Shown: piece by piece, positions 1 through 5,099 of the stretch
Numbering within the stretch: position 1 is the stretch's first letter
Layout: each line of letters starts with the position of its first letter
Notes under the pieces: model-generated
What the model saw: only the letters and a program-made list of their open reading frames with translations
The model's database searches: none
What the model was told of the DNA's origin: nothing
Translations under genes and position numbers: made by a program
NCBI GenBank assembly: GCA_026785645.1
Contig: JAJAZM010000063.1
Location: forward strand, 1-7,334
DNA: 7,334 nucleotides
Direction of reading: 5' to 3'
DNA from: Sphingomonas bacterium
GTDB taxonomy: Bacteria; Pseudomonadota; Alphaproteobacteria; Sphingomonadales; Sphingomonadaceae

Positions 1-560
1 ATCACCGCAGCGGCCGTCAGCGGGGTTTTCTCGCTCGGTTTCCAGATCACCGGATTGCCGCAGACCAAGGCCAACGCGGCATTCCACGCCCACACCGCGA
101 CCGGGAAATTGAAGGCGCTGATTACCGCCACCGGCCCGAGCGGATGCCATTGCTCGATCATTCGGTGATCGGGCCGCTCGCTGGCGATGACCAGCCCGTA
201 GAGCTGGCGCGACAGGCCGACCGCAAAATCGCAGATATCGATCATTTCCTGCACTTCGCCCATGCCTTCGGAGCCGATCTTGCCAGCCTCGAGCGTGACC
301 AGCCGGGCCAGCGGCTCCTTGGCGGCGCGCAATTCCTCGGCCAGCAGTCGGACCAGTTCGCCACGGCGCGGGGCCGGGACCGAACGCCAGGCGAGGAACG
401 CAGTGTGCGCCCGTTCGCAGGCTGACGTGACGTCCTCGCCATCGGCTTCAGCGACCGAACCGATGGAAGCGCCATCGATTGGCGAGTGGCTGACCAGCCC
501 GCCGCTGCCGCTAACGCCTAATTGGCGCAGTATGTCAGCGGTTTCGTCGGCCGGGATCAT
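1..560 (-). CDS. ALDH7-type aldehyde dehydrogenase, N-terminal part (truncated by window edge)
   Basis: Reading the minus strand from the ATG at 560 gives 186 codons with no stop before the window edge. About a third of a normal 500-residue aldehyde dehydrogenase is therefore present, and the catalytic cysteine lies outside. Seen: an NAD-binding core with SAFNFPVAVWAWN (148-160), whose Asn151 matches the oxyanion-hole Asn, and WKPSEKTPLTA (173-183), whose Lys174 matches the NAD-binding Lys. The stretch GEVQEMIDICDFAVGLSRQ (101-119) and the EQWHPLGPV block (136-144) are characteristic of the ALDH7/antiquitin group, which oxidises 2-aminoadipate semialdehyde (piperideine-6-carboxylate) in lysine breakdown. 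The enzyme is expected to be cytosolic. The start overlaps the aminotransferase stop as ATGA, with a weak AAGGG about 10 bases upstream, so translational coupling is likely. Family assignment is strong; the exact substrate is inferred. Confidence 0.93.
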   Translation of the reverse strand, partial: MIPADETADILRQLGVSGSGGLVSHSPIDGASIGSVAEADGEDVTSACERAHTAFLAWRSVPAPRRGELVRLLAEELRAAKEPLARLVTLEAGKIGSEGMGEVQEMIDICDFAVGLSRQLYGLVIASERPDHRMIEQWHPLGPVAVISAFNFPVAVWAWNAALALVCGNPVIWKPSEKTPLTAAAV

Positions 561-1711
561 CGCGCCAACGCCCTTGCCCTGGCCATTGCCGCGACCCCGG
601 CGTCGATTGTCTCGTCACGCTTGGCAAAGCACAAGCGCACGAGATGGCGCGGCGGGTCGGTATCGGCAAAGGCGGACAGCGGGACGACCGCAACCCCGGC
701 CTGCTCGACGGCCAATTTGGCAAAGGCTTCGTCGTCGAGATCGATCCCTGAGGCGGCAAGGTCGACGATCAGGAAATAGGTCGCGGCGCTCGGCAGCACC
801 GCGAAACCAGCGGCTTGGAGCCCCGCCGTCATGGTGTCGCGGGCGCGGGCGAAGCGGTGGCGCATCGGCACCAGCCACTCGTCGCCCTCGCTCAAGCCGA
901 ATGCCACAGCCGCCTGCAGATTGGGCGCCGAGGCGAAGGTCAGGAACTGGTGCGCGCGCGCCGCCAGCGTCACCAATTCGGGCGCGGCGGCGATCCAGCC
1001 GATCTTCCATCCAGTGAGCGAGAATATTTTCCCCGCCGAGCCGCATTTAAGCGTCCGCACTGCCATTCCGTCGAGCGAGGCGAGCGGAACGAACCCCTGC
1101 CCGTCCATCAGCAGATGCTCCCACACCTCATCGCTGATGACGGTGAGGTCATGCTCGCACGCCACGCTCGCCACCACTTCCAGCTCGGCCGAATCGAACA
1201 AGCGCCCGGTCGGGTTGTGCGGATTGTTGAAGATGATCGCCTTGGTCCTCGCGGTCACCGCCGCGGCAAGCGTATCGCGCTCGATCCGCCAGCCCGGCGG
1301 CTGCAACGCCACTTCGCGAACCATCCCGCCGGCGCGGCGGATCAGCGGGGTGTAAGCGTCATAAGCCGGAGTCATGACGATCACTTCGTCGCCCGGGCTG
1401 ACGGTGGCGAGGATCGCCGCCGCCAACGCCTCAGTCGCGCCCGAGGTGACGCAAATCCCCTCCGCGCCGGTCTCGACCCCATGGTGCCGGGCATAATGAC
1501 GCGCCACCGCCTCGCGCAGTACGGGCAGCCCGCGCGACGGGGCATATTGGTTCGAGCCGTCCTTGATCGCCGCAGCCGCCGCGTCGAGGATCGCCTCGGG
1601 CCAGCCGAAATCGGGGAAGCCCTGCCCCAGATTGACCGCTCCATGCTCGGCCGCCGCAAGGCTCATCCGTTCGAACACACTGGTCGGCATCGTCTCGTAC
1701 AGGGGATTCAT
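557..1711 (-). CDS. PLP-dependent class I/II aminotransferase (kynurenine/methionine aminotransferase-like)
   Basis: A complete 384-residue fold-type I aminotransferase, the usual length for the family. Visible landmarks: NLGQGFPDF (27-35) and the Tyr56 region near the N-terminus; NNPHNPTGR (162-170) for cofactor and substrate contacts; SDEVW (193-197), where Asp194 pairs with the pyridine nitrogen; SAGKIFSLTGWKIGW (225-239), with Lys228 as the Schiff-base lysine; and VRLCFAK (358-364), where Arg359 should bind the substrate carboxylate. These patterns fit the KAT I/YbdL/DapC-like subgroup, which transaminates kynurenine, methionine, glutamine or similar amino acids with a 2-oxoacid. An AGGA lies 5 bases before the ATG, inside the end of the racemase gene. 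The start overlaps the racemase stop as ATGA, and the stop overlaps the ALDH start the same way. Aminoadipate transamination would suit the ALDH7 neighbour, but the sequence does not prove substrate choice. Confidence 0.95.
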   Translation of the reverse strand: MNPLYETMPTSVFERMSLAAAEHGAVNLGQGFPDFGWPEAILDAAAAAIKDGSNQYAPSRGLPVLREAVARHYARHHGVETGAEGICVTSGATEALAAAILATVSPGDEVIVMTPAYDAYTPLIRRAGGMVREVALQPPGWRIERDTLAAAVTARTKAIIFNNPHNPTGRLFDSAELEVVASVACEHDLTVISDEVWEHLLMDGQGFVPLASLDGMAVRTLKCGSAGKIFSLTGWKIGWIAAAPELVTLAARAHQFLTFASAPNLQAAVAFGLSEGDEWLVPMRHRFARARDTMTAGLQAAGFAVLPSAATYFLIVDLAASGIDLDDEAFAKLAVEQAGVAVVPLSAFADTDPPRHLVRLCFAKRDETIDAGVAAMARARALAR

Positions 1712-2787
1712 TCTATTCCTAACGCGTCGGTTTCGGCCGCGCTGTAGCCAAGTTCGGACAGGATTTCGCGACCATCTTCGCCTTCGTGCCGAGGTGGCAC
1801 TGGTGGGTCAGCGGGACCCCCCGAAAAACGCGGCGACGGCATCGGCTGAATCACGCCGCCGACCGTATCAAACGTCCCCCGAGCGATATTATGAGGATCC
1901 CCCGGCGCCTCATCCATATCGAGCACTGGCGCAACGCAGGCGTCGCTCCCGGCGAACAGCTTGACCCACTCGTCGCGGCTCCGTGTTGCGACCGCGCGCG
2001 CCACATCCGCCTGCAACGCGGTCACCGGTAAGCCCAGCCCGTCGAGCAACGCCGCGACAAATTGCGGCTCGATCGCCCCCAATGCGAGAAATCGATCGTC
2101 GGAGCAGCGATAGCAGCCATAGAGCGGCGCGCCGCCATCGAGCAGATTGCCGCCGCGACCGCCATTCCACGCCCCTGCCGCTTTCAAGCCGTAAATCAAA
2201 GCCCCGGTCAGTGCCGCGCCATCGCTCATCGCCGCATCGATCACCTGGCCAGCTTCACCGCGCTGCACCGCCAACAACGCCGCAACCATCCCGAACGCAA
2301 GCATCATCCCGCCGCCGGCATAATCGGCGACCAGATTCATCGGCGGGCGCGGCGGCCGGTCGGGTTCGCCCAAACCGTGGAGCAAGCCGGTTAGCGCGAG
2401 ATAATTGATGTCATGCCCGGCGACGCTTGCCAGCGGCCCGTCCTGTCCCCAGCCAGTGATCCGGCCGTAGACCAGCTTCGGGTTATCCCCCTGCAGCACT
2501 TCGTTCCCAAGGCCGAGCCGCTCCATCACCCCGGGCCGATAGCCTTCGATCAGCCCGTCGGCGCTGGCCGCCATCCGCCGCACCACCACACGATGATCCT
2601 CGCGCTTCAGGTCGAGCGCGATCGAGCGCCGGTTCCGCAGCAACGGATCGTTCGGCACCCCGATCATCCCGGCCCGCTCGATACGGATCACGTGCGCTCC
2701 ATGATCGGCGAGCATCATCGCCGCGAACGGCCCCGGGCCGAGCCCCGCCATCTCGATAATTGTCAATCCGGAAAGCGGGCCCGCCAT
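1708..2787 (-). CDS. Alpha-methylacyl-CoA racemase-type protein (CaiB/BaiF, CoA-transferase family III)
   Basis: A complete 359-residue family III protein. The N-terminus (PLSGLTIIEMAGLGPGPFAA, 4-23) is typical, so the ATG at 2787 is probably right. AGHDINYL (123-130), NLVADYAGGG (151-160) and GGAPLYGCY (218-226) followed by LGAIEPQF (236-243) are racemase-type signatures rather than formyl-CoA transferase ones. They place His125, Asp126, Asp155 and Glu240 one residue from the catalytic His126/Asp156/Glu241 set known in mycobacterial MCR. Expected reaction: interconversion of (2R)- and (2S)-2-methylacyl-CoA in the cytosol by alpha-proton exchange, which feeds beta-oxidation. It is the first gene of the racemase-aminotransferase-ALDH operon. 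No good ribosome-binding site precedes its ATG. A weak TTGCGT-16-TAATCG promoter-like pair ends 7 bases before the ATG, so a leaderless mRNA is conceivable. True CoA-transferase activity cannot be excluded. Confidence 0.92.
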   Translation of the reverse strand: MAGPLSGLTIIEMAGLGPGPFAAMMLADHGAHVIRIERAGMIGVPNDPLLRNRRSIALDLKREDHRVVVRRMAASADGLIEGYRPGVMERLGLGNEVLQGDNPKLVYGRITGWGQDGPLASVAGHDINYLALTGLLHGLGEPDRPPRPPMNLVADYAGGGMMLAFGMVAALLAVQRGEAGQVIDAAMSDGAALTGALIYGLKAAGAWNGGRGGNLLDGGAPLYGCYRCSDDRFLALGAIEPQFVAALLDGLGLPVTALQADVARAVATRSRDEWVKLFAGSDACVAPVLDMDEAPGDPHNIARGTFDTVGGVIQPMPSPRFSGGPADPPVPPRHEGEDGREILSELGYSAAETDALGIE

Positions 2788-2825
2788 GCCGCTACGATTA
2801 ACGCCGCGCCGCCCTGACGCAAGCC

Positions 2826-2852
2826 GGGGAGGTAGGCCAAGCCCACCTCCCC
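2826..2852 (-). terminator. Strong GC-rich hairpin between the secreted-protein gene and the racemase operon
   Basis: On the minus strand, GGGGAGGTGGGC and GCCTACCTCCCC form a 12-bp stem (one G-T wobble) around a 3-base TTG loop. It starts 25 bases after the stop of the secreted-protein gene and ends 38 bases before the racemase ATG. No T-run follows on either strand, so it is not a textbook intrinsic terminator. It may slow or end transcription, protect the upstream mRNA 3' end, or be a copy of a dispersed palindromic repeat. The hairpin is seen directly; its role is inferred. Confidence 0.55.
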
Positions 2853-2877
2853 GTCATGTCTCGCTCGCGCTGGTCGA

Positions 2878-3486
2878 TTAGCGCGACGGCTGGATTTCGC
2901 CACACAGCACCGGAAGCAACGTCTTGTAGCCGGCGGTGCCGTCCACTTCACCCGGGGTTCCGGCGCCGACCGCGCCGACCGACATGCCGTGGATGACGAT
3001 GTGACGATCAGCCAACGGAGTCGCTCCTTCGTTGCCCGACAATTTGACCGTCGTTCGGAAGTCGATCTTGCCGTCCTTGTTGGGGTCGATGTTCATGAAG
3101 TCGATCAGGATTGGGCCGTAGGTCACCTGACCTTCGGCAAGCTCGACGAAGCCGTCGCGGTCGCTGTCCTGGGCCTGGGTCGGACAGGTCGAATTGACCG
3201 CTTGGCCGCCCGACGACAGACCGTGAATATGGCTCATATGCTCGCCGCCTGCCTCAAGTCCGGACGCAGTGATGTGCACCAGCAGCGTCTTGCCATTGCC
3301 TGCAAGCCGAAGCTCGGCCTGGCCGCGCGCCGCGCTTCCGGTCAACGAACGAAGATCGGCAGTGTAAGTCGTCGACCCAAGGCCGTCCTTGGCCGCTGCA
3401 ACGCCGGCACTCGAGACGGCGGCAAGCGCAACCGCACCCGCCAGAGTCGCAAATAGAATGGGCTTCCGTGATGAATGGCTTCGCAT
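2878..3486 (-). CDS. Secreted SOD/CHRD-like beta-barrel protein with EF-hand calcium loop, function unknown
   Basis: A 202-residue protein from the ATG at 3486, chosen because AAGGA lies 9 bases upstream and a signal peptide follows at once. A start 14 codons earlier has no such support. Residues 1-32 form a signal peptide (basic start, hydrophobic core, AGVAAA before Lys33), so the protein is exported. The mature part follows Cu/Zn superoxide dismutase order: a GQAELRL strand (55-61), HMSHIHG (83-89, like the HVH copper motif), Cys101, RHIVIHG (161-167, like GRxxVVH) and VLCGEI (193-198), with Cys195 able to pair with Cys101. The zinc-loop ligands and the active-site Arg are absent. A perfect EF-hand loop (Asp107, Asp109, Asp111, Gly112, Glu115, Glu118) takes that place, and a degenerate one begins at Asp134. 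A CHRD-domain label is also reasonable. Dismutase activity is doubtful; calcium or metal binding is inferred. Confidence 0.85.
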   Translation of the reverse strand: MRSHSSRKPILFATLAGAVALAAVSSAGVAAAKDGLGSTTYTADLRSLTGSAARGQAELRLAGNGKTLLVHITASGLEAGGEHMSHIHGLSSGGQAVNSTCPTQAQDSDRDGFVELAEGQVTYGPILIDFMNIDPNKDGKIDFRTTVKLSGNEGATPLADRHIVIHGMSVGAVGAGTPGEVDGTAGYKTLLPVLCGEIQPSR

Positions 3487-3495
3487 GATTCTTTT

Positions 3496-3500
3496 TCCTT
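3496..3500 (-). promoter_or_regulatory. Ribosome-binding site deciding the start of the secreted protein
   Basis: AAGGA on the minus strand, 9 bases before the ATG at 3486. It supports this start over the in-frame ATG at 3528, which would add 14 residues ahead of the signal peptide and would lie upstream of the predicted transcription start. Confidence 0.65.
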
Positions 3501-3523
3501 TTTGGGATTTTGTGTTTCCCCTC

Positions 3524-3548
3524 AACACTTTAGCTTTGGCTACGTTCC
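3524..3548 (-). promoter_or_regulatory. Candidate EcfG-type (general stress sigma) promoter for the secreted protein
   Basis: The minus strand shows GGAAC (3548-3544), a 16-base spacer, then TGTT (3527-3524). The consensus for the alphaproteobacterial general-stress sigma factor EcfG is GGAAC-N16/17-CGTT, so this is a full -35 match and 3 of 4 at -10. Transcription would start near 3516, leaving a leader of about 30 bases that contains the ribosome-binding site. No comparably good housekeeping promoter was seen for this gene. The motif and geometry are seen; activity is inferred. Confidence 0.5.
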
Positions 3549-3560
3549 GATTATTTAATC
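3549..3560. promoter_or_regulatory. Small palindrome abutting the stress-promoter -35 box (possible operator)
   Basis: The plus strand reads GATTATTTAATC: perfect 5-base arms around two central T bases, touching the GGAAC element. A second near-palindrome, CGGAAAGCTTTGCCG, lies at 3563-3577. The pair sits in the divergent region between the secreted-protein gene and the acyl-CoA dehydrogenase, where a regulator could affect either gene. Short AT-rich palindromes also arise by chance, so this is tentative. Confidence 0.25.
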
Positions 3561-3700
3561 TACGGAAAGCTTTGCCGAGAGTGCCGCAGGCCTTGCGTCG
3601 AAAATGCTGTCCAATCGGTCCATCCCGCTGTTAGTTTCTGAGGATGACCATTCTGCTCAGACTCCAAGGCTGACCAAATGGCGCTCCACTCCAAGACTTT

Positions 3701-3705
3701 GGTGA
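3701..3705 (+). promoter_or_regulatory. Possible ribosome-binding site of the acyl-CoA dehydrogenase
   Basis: GGTGA lies 4 bases before the ATG at 3710 and can pair with the UCACC part of the 16S 3' end. The alternative ATG at 3746 has no clear ribosome-binding site, although starting there would give an N-terminus closer to the usual family length. Confidence 0.4.
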
Positions 3706-3709
3706 ATTT

Positions 3710-4891
3710 ATGGACTCTAGGGACTTTAATCATGAGACCAGACCGATGATCGACGCCACCGACCGCTCCTTGTTCAGCGCGGACCATCACGCCTTTCGCG
3801 ACACCGTTCGCAAGGTTCTCAACACCGTCGTCGCGCCGCGAATGGACGCACATGAGGCCGAGGGGATGGTCGAGCGTGAGGCATGGGCCAAGGTCGGCGC
3901 GGCCGGCCTGCTGTGCCCGCAAGTCCCCGAAGAATATGGCGGACCGGGGCTCGATTTCTCGTTCAACGCGATCGTCGGCGAGGAATTGAGCTACATGGGA
4001 TCGGCCGCCGGCTTCACCCTGCAGTCGGACATCGTCGCCGATTATCTCGTCCAGTACGGCAGCGAGGAGCAGAAACAGCGGTTCCTCCCCGGGATGGTCG
4101 CGGGCACCAGGATCAGCGCGATCGCCATGACTGAACCCAATGCCGGGAGTGACCTGCAGGGGATGAAGTCGATTGCGCGCAAGGATGGGAATGGCTGGCG
4201 ATTGTCGGGCAGCAAGACGTACATCACCAACGGCCAGAGCGCCGATCTGGTGATCGTCTGCGCCCGATCGACTGAAGAAGGCGGCGCGCGCGGTATCTCG
4301 CTGTTCCTGGTCGAGGAAGGCGATGCGGGCTTCACCCGCGGACGCAACCTCGACAAGATCGGCTTGCACGGCAACGACACGTCGGAGCTGTTCTTCGATG
4401 AAGTCCATCTGCCCGCCGACCGCCTGCTCGGGGGCGAGAATGGCGGCTTCGCGATGCTGATGCAGCAGTTGCCGCAGGAACGGCTGTCGATCGCGGTCCA
4501 GGGCCAGGCCTCGGCGCAGCGCGCGTTCGACGAAGCGGTGAAATTCACCGCGGATCGCAAGGCGTTCGGCAAACGCATCCTCGATTTCCAGAACACCCGC
4601 TTCACCCTTGCCGATTTGAAGACCAAGCTGCAGGTCGGCTGGGCGCATCTCGACTGGGCGATTGCGCGGCACGTCGCCGGGAAGCTGACCGCGGTCGAGG
4701 CAAGCGCGGCCAAGCTGTGGCATAGCGAAATGCAATGGGATGCCTGCGACACCGCGCTCCAGCTCCACGGCGGCGCCGGCTACATGAACGAATATCCGAT
4801 CGCGCGGCTGTGGCGCGACGCGCGGGTGTCGCGGATCTACGGCGGCACGTCGGAGATCATGAAGGAGCTCATCGGCCGCTCGATCGGCTAA
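3710..4891 (+). CDS. Acyl-CoA dehydrogenase, long-chain/isovaleryl-type active site
   Basis: A 393-residue FAD flavoenzyme that would form the trans-2,3 double bond in acyl-CoA thioesters and pass electrons to electron-transfer flavoprotein. Seen: an N-terminal helical domain; AMTEPNAGSDLQG (139-151), a flavin and substrate-binding signature; LSGSKTYITNG (165-175); FDEVHLPADRLLG (229-241) in the beta domain; DRKAFGKRI (282-290); LQLHGGAGYMNEYPIARLWR (350-369); and YGGTSEIMKELIGR (377-390). The usual catalytic Glu near the C-terminus is Gly378. LPQERLSIA (254-262) instead supplies Glu257, as in long-chain and isovaleryl dehydrogenases. Start 3710 is backed by GGTGA; 3746 is an alternative giving 381 residues. 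The gene is transcribed away from the secreted-protein gene and converges on tRNA-Gln. With the nearby racemase it could act on 2-methyl-branched acyl-CoAs, but chain-length preference cannot be read here. Confidence 0.95.
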   Translation: MDSRDFNHETRPMIDATDRSLFSADHHAFRDTVRKVLNTVVAPRMDAHEAEGMVEREAWAKVGAAGLLCPQVPEEYGGPGLDFSFNAIVGEELSYMGSAAGFTLQSDIVADYLVQYGSEEQKQRFLPGMVAGTRISAIAMTEPNAGSDLQGMKSIARKDGNGWRLSGSKTYITNGQSADLVIVCARSTEEGGARGISLFLVEEGDAGFTRGRNLDKIGLHGNDTSELFFDEVHLPADRLLGGENGGFAMLMQQLPQERLSIAVQGQASAQRAFDEAVKFTADRKAFGKRILDFQNTRFTLADLKTKLQVGWAHLDWAIARHVAGKLTAVEASAAKLWHSEMQWDACDTALQLHGGAGYMNEYPIARLWRDARVSRIYGGTSEIMKELIGRSIG

Positions 4892-4892
4892 G

Positions 4893-4924
4893 AACTGGCT
4901 GGGGCGGCAGACTTCGAACCTGCG
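4893..4924 (-). repeat. Degenerate partial copy of the tRNA-Gln 3' end
   Basis: Positions 4893-4924 repeat 4947-4978 with 30 of 32 bases identical, at an offset of 54. On the minus strand this is the T-arm, the 3' acceptor strand, the discriminator G, CCA and three trailer bases of tRNA-Gln. The two changes (4911-4912) leave a T-stem with one G-T wobble. No D-arm, anticodon arm or 5' acceptor strand accompanies it, so it is not a whole tRNA. It begins two bases after the acyl-CoA dehydrogenase stop. It may be a remnant of a tandem tRNA duplication or an integration scar. Confidence 0.85.
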
Positions 4925-4949
4925 CCACCGGACGACCCGGGCGTGAAAC

Positions 4950-5024
4950 TGGCTGGGGCGGCAGGATTCGAACCTGCGAATGCCGGCATCAAAAGCCGGT
5001 GCCTTACCACTTGGCGACGCCCCA
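4950..5024 (-). tRNA. tRNA-Gln (anticodon TTG), CCA encoded
   Basis: The minus strand folds as a complete cloverleaf of 75 bases including CCA. The 7-bp acceptor stem is TGGGGCG with CGCCCCA, and the discriminator is G. The D-arm is GCC/GGC around AAGTGGTAA. The anticodon arm is CCGGC/GCCGG around the loop TTTTGAT, giving anticodon TTG for CAA codons. The variable loop is CATTC, and the T-arm is GCAGG/CCTGC around TTCGAAT. It decodes glutamine. The gene lies between the end of the cyclic di-GMP gene upstream and the convergent acyl-CoA dehydrogenase downstream. A degenerate copy of its 3' end lies in the trailer. Confidence 0.98.
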
Positions 5025-5067
5025 GCAGGCGCGGAAGCGGCACGAATGGCACGCTTCGGGAGCGCGG

Positions 5068-5095
5068 CTTATAGCGGCCCGGCGCGCGCTGAAAA
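5068..5095 (-). promoter_or_regulatory. Candidate promoter of tRNA-Gln
   Basis: On the minus strand, TTTTCA (5095-5090) and TATAAG (5073-5068) are separated by 16 GC-rich bases. The -10 box lies 43 bases before the tRNA 5' end, so a leader of about 35 bases would be removed by RNase P. The -35 box starts just after the stop codon of the GGDEF-EAL gene. TATAAG is the only TATA-like element in this GC-rich gap. The match is moderate. Confidence 0.4.
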
Positions 5096-5099
5096 GGGG

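Noticed and set aside
815..1747. 310-codon open frame on the plus strand opposite the aminotransferase
   Set aside because: Shadow frame rich in Arg and His, with no domain signature. The opposite strand holds a complete enzyme with all catalytic residues.
2413..2817. 134-codon plus-strand frame opposite the racemase
   Set aside because: Antisense shadow of a complete conserved gene; no motif seen.
3487..3528. 14-residue upstream extension of the secreted protein
   Set aside because: The ATG at 3528 lies upstream of the predicted transcription start and would place charged residues before the signal peptide. The AAGGA site favours the ATG at 3486.
3560..4768. 402-codon open frame on the minus strand opposite the acyl-CoA dehydrogenase
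   Set aside because: It is antisense to a strongly conserved gene, shows no recognisable motif and reflects third-position GC bias. It also lacks a supported start.
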